NCBI RefSeq assembly: GCF_003994235.2
Contig: NZ_RYFG02000089.1
Location: forward strand, 1-41,496
Source: Candidatus Methylobacter oryzae
GTDB lineage: Bacteria > Pseudomonadota > Gammaproteobacteria > Methylococcales > Methylomonadaceae
Length of the DNA stretch: 41,496 nt
Direction of reading: 5' to 3'
Shown in pieces: positions 1-6,902 of this stretch. The translations under genes were made by a program, and so were the position numbers. The notes beneath the pieces are model-generated. The model did no database searches, had not been told where the DNA came from, and worked only from the letters and a program-made list of their open reading frames with translations. Position 1 is the stretch's first letter. Each line of letters opens with the position of its first letter.

Positions 1-90
1 ATGTTGGACATGGTGGAATCAGATGTAAATCTAATGAGTCATGATCTGGAACATTTTCTGGATGAGCTTTTATCTCATTCAGTTCTATAG
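1..90 (+). CDS. Possible C-terminal end of a gene entering from the left edge
   Basis: Frame 1 is open from the first base to a TAG at 88-90 and would encode about 29 residues rich in Asp, Glu, Leu and Ser. It may be the tail of a gene that begins outside the window, cut off near the IS982 element that starts about 50 bases later. I do not recognise the sequence, and a frame this short can be open by chance. Confidence 0.2.
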   Translation: MLDMVESDVNLMSHDLEHFLDELLSHSVL

Positions 91-142
91 ACTCGCGTTC
101 ACTGGATTTTACCAGTTAGTCAAACGGCAGCTTTCCCCTATT

Positions 143-1062
143 TGACCTGAATTTGGGATAAGAAAACTGAGAATGAGCGCCGCCTTTTTCGTGTAAAATT
201 TTGTTTCCGCAAACAAGTCTTAACCTGAACCGGGAGGCGCTCATGGACAGTTTAACTGAGCTTTATTGCCTGATCGACGATTTTTGCCGTGAATTTGAGC
301 CGGCATGGCAACGGCATTTGCTGGCGATGGGGAAGAATCGGCGCCAACGGCCCGCCCTGTTGAGCCTAGCGGAGCTGATGACGCTCGCCATCAGTTGCGC
401 TACCGCCAGTTCAAGCCCTTTTACCTGAGTTATGTCTGCCGCCATTTACGTGCCGAGTTTCCCAAGCTGCCGAGTTACCCATGTTGCGTGGAACTCCTGT
501 CCCACTGTGCGGTACCGCTAGCGGCTTTGTTCGATCTTCTCAAGGGGCAATGCGACGGAATCTCCATTGCCGATGCGACCGCCCTTGCGGCCTGCGACAA
601 CAAGCGCATTCCGCGGCACAACGTCTTCAAAGGCTATGCCGAACGGGGCAAAACGTCGATGGGCTGGTTTTACGGCTTTAAGCTGCATGCCATCATTAAT
701 TCGAAAAGCGAATTGCTCCGAATCCAGTTAACGCCCGGCAATGTCGATGATCGCAAGCCGATGCCTGAACGGTGCCAAGGGCTGCAACTGATTACGCCGC
801 TGAAGAAAAACATGAAACCCGTGCCCCGCACCGACTTTGACAAAGCCATTCTGCGCCGCCGCTCACTGATCGAGGCCGTATTCGATGAATTAAAAAATCT
901 CTGCCAAATTGAGCATACCCGCCACCGCTCTCACTTTAATTTTATGGTCAACCTGATGGCGGGCATCGCTGCCTATTGCCTGTCCGACAACAAGCCCACA
1001 TTGTCTCTGACCAAGGTCAATCTCTTGCAGTAAGCTTAATGGCTTATCCCGAACTCAGGTCA
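143..1062 (+). mobile_element. IS982-family insertion sequence, defective copy
   Basis: The left end (143-162) and right end (1043-1062) form a 20-bp inverted repeat with two mismatches, starting TGACCTGA on the left and ending TCAGGTCA on the right. They enclose a broken transposase of the IS982 family. The ends look usable, so the copy could still be moved in trans if a related transposase exists in the genome. I see no clear target-site duplication in the immediate flanks, so the flanks may have rearranged since insertion. Confidence 0.85.
243..1033 (+). pseudogene. IS982-family transposase, frameshifted and internally deleted
   Basis: The N-terminal part (from ATG 243) reads MDSLTELYCLIDDF and runs to about 390, where the frame breaks. 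The protein resumes one frame over at HQLRYRQFKPFYLSYV and continues to the TAA at 1031-1033. A few bases appear to be missing at the break, because the usual residues between MTLA and HQLRYRQF are absent. A second lesion lies near 770: the frame passes from NVDDRKPMPE directly to GLQLITPLKKNMKP. Family members normally carry a stretch of roughly 20-30 residues here that includes the GDxGY catalytic Asp region. The protein would therefore be inactive even if the frameshift were suppressed. The ending VNLLQ is typical of the family. Confidence 0.85.
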
Positions 1063-1095
1063 CTACTAGATCACAAAAGTTAATCGAATAACATA

Positions 1096-1449
1096 ATGAA
1101 AAAACTTCTTTTTCTTTTTGTGTTTGTGGTAATTCTTGTTTTGCCTTTTATCGCACAAGCACAAAATATGCCCTGTTCTGGCAAAAAAGGCGGAATTTCC
1201 CATTGCGATGGTTCCAGATTTGTTTGCAACGACGGCAGCTATAGTCGATCCCACCCAGAGTTTGCTCATACTGTTGATAGCCCTACTGCTGAAGCAAGTA
1301 CCCAAATAACCAGACAAGACGAACTGTTAGAGCTGGACTATCAGGGCTTTGCTATCTGGTTGGATTGCCGACAGCGAGTGCCGGTGAAGTTTCGCTATAA
1401 CGCTCAGCATGATACTGGCAGCGAAGCTCGTGCCAAAAATTTTCGTTGA
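1096..1449 (+). pseudogene. DNA/RNA non-specific endonuclease, N-terminal fragment with signal peptide
   Basis: The open frame encodes 117 residues. Residues 1-22 form a clear signal peptide (MKK, a long hydrophobic core, AQAQ cleavage region). A Cys-rich segment (CSGKKGGISHC, then FVCNDGSYS) follows, and then a stretch around LDYQGFAIWLDCRQR and FRYNAQHDTG typical of the N-terminus of secreted DNA/RNA non-specific (NUC) endonucleases. After the TGA at 1447-1449 the same frame still spells DPDV, the usual continuation, then meets further stops. The catalytic DRGH region is absent. This is a truncated relic. It lies just right of the IS982 copy, which may have had a part in the loss. Without its nuclease core it could at most be a short exported peptide. 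Confidence 0.7.
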
Positions 1450-1511
1450 GATCCGGATGTCTGACACTTGTTCCTATAAAAAATTGGCAAATTTTTGACG
1501 CCGAATTACAA

Positions 1512-1989
1512 CTAATGCGATGGGAAAGGAGTTCTCACCGTTACCCATCGGCTAGAATTGCTAGGATCTGCGCAAATCCACTTAGATACTGCTGCTTGTA
1601 TCTTGGTATCAGGAACTGGGACCCTTGTAGGGTTTTTATAAAAATTAACACCCATTTGGAACATGCCATCATCTGTTGCCAAAACCTCGGCTTCTAGATA
1701 ATAAGACTGTTTATCAGCTGCTTTAGGCCGGGGCCAGACCGTATTCCAGCCATGAAAGAGTGAGTTAGGTTGTGTTCCAGTTGGAATTTCAATAATATTA
1801 TCCACTAACTTGAAAACCGATCCGTGATTTTCACGTATCCATGCCGATGAGTTGCGCCATTCTGATTTTGGCATGTTATATCCCCATTTTAATGCCAATT
1901 TTAGAACCGCCTCCGTTTTTAGAACTGTTTTCGTTAGACATAGGGAATATATAGAGTGGAATTTGGACTGGTGTTGTAATGCTAGACAT
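1512..1989 (-). pseudogene. Unrecognised protein of about 155 residues, split by an apparent one-base frameshift
   Basis: The best start is ATG at 1989, with a GGAG ribosome-binding site about eight bases upstream. This frame reads MSSITTPVQIPLYIFPM, passes a Gly/Ser/Asn-rich stretch (SSKNGGGSKIGIKMG), and stops at 1876-1878. A second frame takes over at the AAAA run near 1888: removing one A gives GIKWGYNMPKSEW, which continues as a coherent, Trp-rich frame to 1512. The beginning resembles the start of the aspartic peptidase encoded next door (TPINIPF, then KFKIKIGIAN), so the two may share an N-terminal module. I do not recognise the rest. Alternatives are a sequencing error, programmed slippage, or a separate short gene from ATG 1872. 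Confidence 0.5.
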
Positions 1990-2096
1990 TTTAAGACTCC
2001 GTTAATAGAAAAAATATTCGATTATCTGCCGAGCGCGCTCGAATGCATAAATATGAAGCCGGTTGCTCCATGTATATAAAACTATTTTGCGGCGGG

Positions 2097-2120
2097 GCAA
2101 TAGCGGTTTTCCGCTATTGC
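2097..2120 (-). terminator. Hairpin downstream of the aspartic peptidase gene
   Basis: A perfect 10-bp stem (GCAATAGCGG / CCGCTATTGC) with a four-base loop lies 26 bases beyond the stop codon of the minus-strand peptidase gene. Neither strand has a strong T tract after it, so it may act as a transcript-end or RNA-stabilising hairpin rather than a classic intrinsic terminator. Confidence 0.45.
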
Positions 2121-2145
2121 GTCCTTTCAACATGAAGATTGCAGG

Positions 2146-3327
2146 TTAATCTGCCGCTTCCAAAGATTTGAAGCCCACCTGGTTGTTGCTCGGATCAAAG
2201 ACCATGCCGTAAGCGAACAGCGGGTTGAAACCGGTATTGATGAAAGCGTTGTTAGCAGGATTGCTGATAACATGCACTAGTGTTGGTGCTGACGTGTTTA
2301 CTCTGCTGTTATCCAATAAGGCGACATTACCGTTCGTTATAGCACTATTTTTTGTTGTATATACGGTTGTAGCGACGGCATTGCCAGGGGAAAGCTGCGC
2401 CGATGCGGTGCCTGTCAATGGGAAGCTAAAACTAGGCGCCGATCCGCTATTGGCATTAATTCCAAGCGCGATATTGGCGGTATTCCAATCTGGATTTGTG
2501 CCGGGTGAAGGGAATAAAGTTCCCATATTATTCACCATCATCAGGTCCAGCCCGGTATCGATCAGCAGGGATACCGGCGTCGATTTCAATAATGTTGTTT
2601 CATTAGCGCCAGTCACGGCAATTGTGCCCTGAGGCGTACTCCAACTCCAGTCTTGGTAAGTTCCTTCGGAGCCCTTGGTCTGCGTTATCAGCGTTTGGAA
2701 CGCAAATGAAGACGGGTTCGGATTTGAGGGATTAAGGCCAAGCTGAACTGTTTGGTGATCCAGATAATAGGAAGGATAGAGCAGCGTAGCATCCTTGGCG
2801 GAAATCAGATTAGCCAGAAATGCATTATCGGCAATCATAGGACGATCGAAGCCGACGCCCATCATGAAAGGACAACCGCTGATCGCGCCGATCACTTTTA
2901 CGTTTTTAGCGATCACTTGTGGATTTCCGTTGCCATCGTCGCCTATGCCCAACGCCTCGACGTAATAATAGTAACCGATTATCGAATCGCCGGAAGGTTG
3001 ATAGATAATAGCGGCCGGCTCGTATTTCGTGGTAACGCCGGGCAATAACGGGGATGCAAGGTGGGTTGCGTTGTATGTCGTCGTTCCGGTTGTTGAATCC
3101 TTGGAGGCGGACGATATAGCGGATATTGCCGCTTTGCCACCAACCAGCTGATATAAGGCTGCGGCCGGTATTACGATACCACATGAGCCGGTATCGATCT
3201 GCACCTGCAAGCCGACGTCATAGTTATAAGCGTTGTTTGTTTGGTTTGCGATTCCTATTTTGATCTTGAATTTTCCGGTAATGCTTTGATCGAACGGTAT
3301 GTTAATCGGCGTAGCATAGTTAGTCAT
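2146..3327 (-). CDS. Pepsin-like (family A1) aspartic peptidase without signal peptide
   Basis: The 393-residue protein has the landmarks of a two-lobed pepsin-fold peptidase. The first catalytic motif is VQIDTGSCGIVIP with Asp45. A flap-like segment around residues 108-121 (IIYQPSGDSIIGYY) has Tyr109 in the place of the pepsin flap tyrosine. FMMGVGFDRP near 155 matches the DGILGLG region. The second catalytic motif is SLLIDTGLDLMMVN with Asp257. The C-terminus (FAYGMVFDPSNNQVGF) resembles the last strands of pepsins. Bacterial A1 enzymes are uncommon (shewasin is one). No signal peptide or propeptide is visible, so the protein is cytoplasmic or exported by a leaderless route. A small inverted repeat lies just upstream. 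The GH18 and lipase genes follow upstream on the same strand. Fold assignment is good; activity is inferred. Confidence 0.75.
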   Translation of the reverse strand: MTNYATPINIPFDQSITGKFKIKIGIANQTNNAYNYDVGLQVQIDTGSCGIVIPAAALYQLVGGKAAISAISSASKDSTTGTTTYNATHLASPLLPGVTTKYEPAAIIYQPSGDSIIGYYYYVEALGIGDDGNGNPQVIAKNVKVIGAISGCPFMMGVGFDRPMIADNAFLANLISAKDATLLYPSYYLDHQTVQLGLNPSNPNPSSFAFQTLITQTKGSEGTYQDWSWSTPQGTIAVTGANETTLLKSTPVSLLIDTGLDLMMVNNMGTLFPSPGTNPDWNTANIALGINANSGSAPSFSFPLTGTASAQLSPGNAVATTVYTTKNSAITNGNVALLDNSRVNTSAPTLVHVISNPANNAFINTGFNPLFAYGMVFDPSNNQVGFKSLEAAD

Positions 3328-3349
3328 TTTTGTATACCTGGTTATTTAA

Positions 3350-3364
3350 GTTACTCAACGTAAC
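3350..3364 (-). promoter_or_regulatory. Conserved leader inverted repeat upstream of the aspartic peptidase
   Basis: GTTAC-TCAAC-GTAAC (plus-strand reading) forms a 5-bp inverted repeat with a 5-base spacer, 22 bases upstream of the peptidase ATG. The lipase gene has TTAAC-TCAAC-GTTAA at nearly the same distance. The spacer is identical and the stem differences remain paired. It could be a small 5'UTR hairpin or a dyad operator. Confidence 0.45.
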
Positions 3365-3507
3365 GTGCGAAAGCCGGCACTAAAGCGGCCTTTAGCACGC
3401 GTCCGGAAGTTGCTGAATCACCGGCGATCCGGCCTAGCCCTTAAAATCACGGGCTTATGTCGTCAAAAAAGCCGAATAAATAAAAAAAGCACGGCGATTT
3501 TTGATTC

Positions 3508-4308
3508 TTATGCCGACGGCGGATAGCCGACGTCGCTAGCGATTTTCAGCGTATATTCGTAGTTATGAGCGCTATCGGCCGATAACGTCCAATTGAATAT
3601 CCCTGCCAAACCTTCATAGTCCGACTGAGCCGGATAATCGGGCGTTGTCGGCTCGGTATCGATACCCCAGGCAATCTGGTTCTTTGGATAACCTAAACCC
3701 TCTAAGTCGCTCGGGAACGAGCCGCCATAGCATTGGGCATTGATAAGATCGAAATACTTCATATTGGTACTGTCGACCTGCGCGCATCCGCCGGCCGGCG
3801 TAATCGTGAAATAATAAGGTTTGTTGTCTTTCGTGCTTGCGGCATTAAGCGCATTGCGAATGTTTTCAATAACCGCATTAAAATTGCTTTGGGTAATAAA
3901 ACCGGAACTTCCGCCGATGCTTTCATCGTCAATATCGAATCCATCCAATTGATATTGACGGATAAGAGCGACCACACTGGCCGGGAAACTGTTGACGCCG
4001 CTGGTGTAATCGTCACTGATATAGTCCCAGTCATTTTTGCCCCAGCCGAGCGAAATAAGAATTTTAATGCCGGGATTTACTTTACGCGCAGTAGAAGTAA
4101 GGAGTGGAAGCCGGGTCGGTTCGTCCGGCTGGCCTTGCTCGAGTTGAAGTTCGGCACCGCCTGCCTGGGTAGGATAAGCATGGGCAAACGCGACAAATAT
4201 GGCGCTTATCTTATCGAACGGCATGCTTTCTGTAGGGGGAATGTATTGATTCGGGCCGGAGTTGTAAATAGGGTAATACGTGCCGGCATAAGGTGTTGGA
4301 AAGCTCAT
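3508..4308 (-). CDS. GH18 chitinase-like glycoside hydrolase, no signal peptide
   Basis: This 266-residue protein looks like a compact single-domain GH18 enzyme. The catalytic DxxDxDxE motif is complete at residues 122-129 (DGFDIDDE, proposed acid Glu129). The preceding strand motif KILISLGWG (82-90) replaces the usual SxGG, and FDLINAQCYGG near 190 corresponds to the MxYD/Q substrate-binding strand. GH18 enzymes hydrolyse beta-1,4-linked GlcNAc polymers through substrate-assisted catalysis. No signal peptide or carbohydrate-binding module is present. The start is well supported by AGAGGAA about seven bases upstream. It lies between the aspartic peptidase and the class 3 lipase, and a ~90-bp leader element shared with the region upstream of the lipase ends about 25 bases before the ATG. 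An endo-N-acetylglucosaminidase activity is the main alternative. Confidence 0.8.
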   Translation of the reverse strand: MSFPTPYAGTYYPIYNSGPNQYIPPTESMPFDKISAIFVAFAHAYPTQAGGAELQLEQGQPDEPTRLPLLTSTARKVNPGIKILISLGWGKNDWDYISDDYTSGVNSFPASVVALIRQYQLDGFDIDDESIGGSSGFITQSNFNAVIENIRNALNAASTKDNKPYYFTITPAGGCAQVDSTNMKYFDLINAQCYGGSFPSDLEGLGYPKNQIAWGIDTEPTTPDYPAQSDYEGLAGIFNWTLSADSAHNYEYTLKIASDVGYPPSA

Positions 4309-4332
4309 GAAAATTCCTCTTCATTGTGAATA

Positions 4333-4422
4333 GTTGAATGACGCAGGCCATTGGCTGTAGCCTGAAATCGACTATAACCACTCGAAAAAAAGAAAGCTTA
4401 CAAAAGCCTACAAAGAAACGCG
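4333..4422 (-). promoter_or_regulatory. Leader element copy A, upstream of the GH18 gene
   Basis: About 90 bases here match 6221-6311 at roughly 80%, with the core AAATCGACTATAACCA identical. Both copies contain an inverted repeat with a five-base loop. In this copy it is AGGCCAT / GTAGCCT (4345-4363), with one C-A mismatch and one wobble; the other copy has a perfect stem in which a C-G pair is replaced by T-A. The element lies directly upstream of the GH18 start on the minus strand. It likely holds the promoter and an untranslated hairpin. Confidence 0.5.
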
Positions 4423-4505
4423 GGAGAGCGGAGAAATTGCCAATCGATGCGTGCGGTATTGTGGACAAAACGGTATATGCCGGTCGCCGGACATCGCTAC
4501 GGATT

Positions 4506-4640
4506 AGACCTTCCAGGTTTTACGACTGCCAGGGATGGCGGCCGAAACTGCTCCCGGCAGTCCTCGGCATTTCCTCCATCCATGGAAGTCAGAAGTGTTG
4601 GTGCAGCCGGGAGCGGCTCCAGTAAAGACCTGGAAGGTCT
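4506..4640. repeat. Inverted-repeat element E1 with AGACCTTCCAGGT ends (MITE-like)
   Basis: The 13-bp ends (AGACCTTCCAGGT at 4506-4518, ACCTGGAAGGTCT at 4628-4640) are a perfect inverted repeat. The reverse complement of this element aligns with the shorter element at 16999-17082, which lacks an internal block after CCATGG. It lies just beyond the lipase stop codon and could end that minus-strand transcript. Confidence 0.7.
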
Positions 4641-4680
4641 GCCTTTCGGGCTATTTTTCGCCTAACATCAAGCCAGAAAA

Positions 4681-5982
4681 TCAACTGGAAGATTGATTAG
4701 GAACAACTTGATAAGTCAGTACGCTGGCTACCTGAGGCTGGGTGACATCGATACCAAATGCCGCCAAATACCCCCAAACATGAATTATGCCCAAGTAACT
4801 GGTTACCGTGGAAAAATCAGAAATCGACGCTGGCGGCTGGGGAAATGTTTGTTGCGTAGGCGACGCGCTTGACTTAGAGGCAGCATAATAAGTAAGAGGC
4901 CAACTACTCGTCCAAGGAATCCGATGCGTCGTCATTGTCATATCGGCACCATCCCCCTTAGCCTGACAAATATTCGCAAGCAGATACAGGGCATCGGCTG
5001 CCGCAGGAATAAGATCGGCAAGCTGGGTTTTTATGGAAACTGTTATATCAGCAACTGTCTCGTCATCCCAGGAATAATACTGCATCGAACCTGGAGCCGT
5101 TGCTTGCGTTGCGTTATAAATGTATTCCCAAGCATGAGGTACTATATCCTGTATATTATAAACGAGAGCGTTTAGAGCGCTAACGCGGTTTCCGCTATTA
5201 AGGTTGGTCTCCTGTTGTACGCTAAAAGTGCTATCCCAGTTACTCGCAAAAATGGCATTTCCCGGCGTAGGTCCTGCCGTCGGCAATGCGCAGACCTGCG
5301 TACCAGCGGTCCAGTCGTGAGCATTATAGTTAGCGAACCAGCTTGCCAGCGTTGGCGCAAGCGCTCCCCCTAAACTGTGCCCAGTAAAAATCAATTTCGT
5401 TGTAGTAGAGGTTGGCGCCAGTTCGGACAGATACGCTTGAAGCGTTTGATTTACATTAGGTGAACAGCCGGATTGCACCAACTTATTCAACAAGTAATAA
5501 ACGCCTTCGGCTGTTCCAAGTGAAATCTGGGCTTGTGCGGGATCGGCAGGAACAGGTGTTGGCGGATTATCAAGCGGATCAGGCCAGTTCACGCAATCGT
5601 TGGGGCCAACCTCAAAATCTTCATCGAACCAATCTAAGAACGCGGAAGGATCGGTACCGGCAATTGCCACGACATATGCATCTTGCGTCGTGCTGTAAAC
5701 GATAAAAGCAGTATTATCGGCTTTTCCACTTTGGACATCTATCTCATAAACTCCCGGTCCCCAAACAACCTGCCAATCTCCACCAATCAATTGCGGGCCA
5801 AGTGTTTTAATAAGACCGGAAACTTCAATATTTTGATAAGCTTTGCCAACATTACCATCCATCAACGCGTCATATACAAAGTCGGCTACGTTCTGCTCGC
5901 TGCCTGTAACATGGCAAGAGCTGTTTGAAATCCAGTTAAACAAAAATACGGTTTGCGTAAGATCGAAACTATTTGAAGACAT
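4681..5982 (-). CDS. Class 3 (fungal-type) lipase family protein, no signal peptide
   Basis: The 433-residue protein carries the alpha/beta-hydrolase nucleophile elbow TGHSLGGALAP with Ser203. Upstream lies VVAIAGTDPSAFLDWFDEDF, matching the class 3 lipase oxyanion region (usually FRGT). VYNIQDIVPHAWEY near residue 280 matches the acidic member of the triad (typically RDxVPHLP). A C-terminal His, possibly in IIHVWGYL, would complete it. The expected reaction is hydrolysis of acylglycerols or phospholipids. No signal peptide or membrane segment is visible. A GAGGT ribosome-binding site lies about eight bases before the ATG. The gene is first of the three minus-strand hydrolases and has a conserved small inverted repeat 26 bases upstream of its start. 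Family assignment is firm; substrate is unknown. Confidence 0.8.
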   Translation of the reverse strand: MSSNSFDLTQTVFLFNWISNSSCHVTGSEQNVADFVYDALMDGNVGKAYQNIEVSGLIKTLGPQLIGGDWQVVWGPGVYEIDVQSGKADNTAFIVYSTTQDAYVVAIAGTDPSAFLDWFDEDFEVGPNDCVNWPDPLDNPPTPVPADPAQAQISLGTAEGVYYLLNKLVQSGCSPNVNQTLQAYLSELAPTSTTTKLIFTGHSLGGALAPTLASWFANYNAHDWTAGTQVCALPTAGPTPGNAIFASNWDSTFSVQQETNLNSGNRVSALNALVYNIQDIVPHAWEYIYNATQATAPGSMQYYSWDDETVADITVSIKTQLADLIPAAADALYLLANICQAKGDGADMTMTTHRIPWTSSWPLTYYAASKSSASPTQQTFPQPPASISDFSTVTSYLGIIHVWGYLAAFGIDVTQPQVASVLTYQVVPNQSSS

Positions 5983-6008
5983 TATTGCTACCTCGATTTA
6001 TTAAAAAA

Positions 6009-6023
6009 TTAACTCAACGTTAA
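6009..6023 (-). promoter_or_regulatory. Conserved leader inverted repeat upstream of the lipase
   Basis: TTAAC-TCAAC-GTTAA (plus-strand reading) lies 26 bases upstream of the lipase ATG. The spacer is the same as in the dyad before the aspartic peptidase, and the arms differ but stay complementary. The matching position and length argue for a shared operator or untranslated-region hairpin. Confidence 0.45.
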
Positions 6024-6220
6024 ACACGGCACCAGCCTCGGTTTGAACTCAGCCAGCATTCGGTCGGGGTAACAGGGTTGCGCCCGTCACTTATCCAACA
6101 CTACTGGACATGCGCTTTTCTGCAACCGGGAATTGTTTAACACCGTTTGCGAGACGGGACGATATGCATCGCGCCAAACGCCCATCCAGCGCTGCCTAGT
6201 TTCAGGTGATTTGTTAATAT

Positions 6221-6311
6221 GTTGAACTACAGAGGTCATTGGCGATGACCTAAAATCGACTATAACCAATCAAAAAAAAGAAGCCCTACAAAAACCTACG
6301 AAAATCATGCG
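6221..6311 (-). promoter_or_regulatory. Leader element copy B, about 240 bases upstream of the lipase gene
   Basis: This copy matches 4333-4422 over its whole length. Its inverted repeat is perfect: AGGTCAT (6233-6239), loop TGGCG, ATGACCT (6245-6251). An AT-rich block with TATAGT on the minus strand is conserved in both copies and may be promoter sequence. Confidence 0.5.
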
Positions 6312-6902
6312 TCCAACGGATTCGCTCGGAAATTCTTTTTATTGCGGCAAGCTGATGAAATCCTTTGAGAAATGTGGTTTGTCGTGATAAGGAAGATATA
6401 GCCCGTTCCCATGCGTCCTTCCGCTATTTCCTAAATTTGAAAACCGGCCGGAAAATTGCCGGTAATCGGAATACAGGCTTCGTCTGTAAGCGCAAGCAAA
6501 GTTTGCACTCCCGATACAATAAAACCGGCACGAATGCGAACAAGAGCAGTGACGGTTCAAATATCCTTGCTGAAAACAAAATTGTAAAAACTTGAGTCTG
6601 CTAAGTGGAGATTCCGTTAAGGCACGAATACGGGACAAAGTAACTATTGGGCAGAGTTGTGTGTAGCGGTAAGCGTAACGCGCCACTATCATTAAGTTAA
6701 GGACGAGCAGTTCTTTCTCCCTGGTGAAGAAGGTTGGGATAAGAGGAGTCAAATAAACTTTTTGCCTTACTCATCGAATAGTTGATAGCCGGAAGGGCTA
6801 AGTGTGGAAGAATCAGAGTATGACCCTGGCAGGCATTCCTCCGGTCGTCTGAGCGTTGTTTGAGGCATCTTTTTCCGTCATAAGGAACGGGAAAATGCTG
6901 CG

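Larger units (their letters stand above)
4309..4680. other. Intergenic region between the GH18 and lipase genes
   Basis: This gap contains no convincing gene. It holds the leader element copy A (4333-4422) and the AGACCTTCCAG inverted-repeat element (4506-4640). Short open frames across it are accidental, because they run through the repeats. Confidence 0.7.
5983..6902. other. Long intergenic region upstream of the lipase gene
   Basis: I see no convincing gene in these 920 bases. Open frames at 6087-6269 and 6339-6752 (minus) have low-complexity, non-protein-like translations and no ribosome-binding site. The region contains the lipase-proximal dyad (6009-6023) and leader element copy B (6221-6311). 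If copy B carries the promoter, the lipase mRNA would have a 5' leader of over 200 bases. Confidence 0.55.

Noticed and set aside
2225..2632. Plus-strand open frame with hydrophobic start
   Set aside because: It lies fully inside the aspartic peptidase gene on the other strand and has no independent support.
2146..5982. Interpretation of the hydrolase cluster as a prophage lysis module
   Set aside because: No phage structural, integrase or holin genes are present, and protease, GH18 and lipase do not match a lysis cassette.
6339..6752. Minus-strand open frame of 137 codons upstream of the response regulator gene's end
   Set aside because: Composition rich in Arg, Ser, Cys and Tyr, no ribosome-binding site and no recognisable motif; it lies in AT-rich intergenic DNA.
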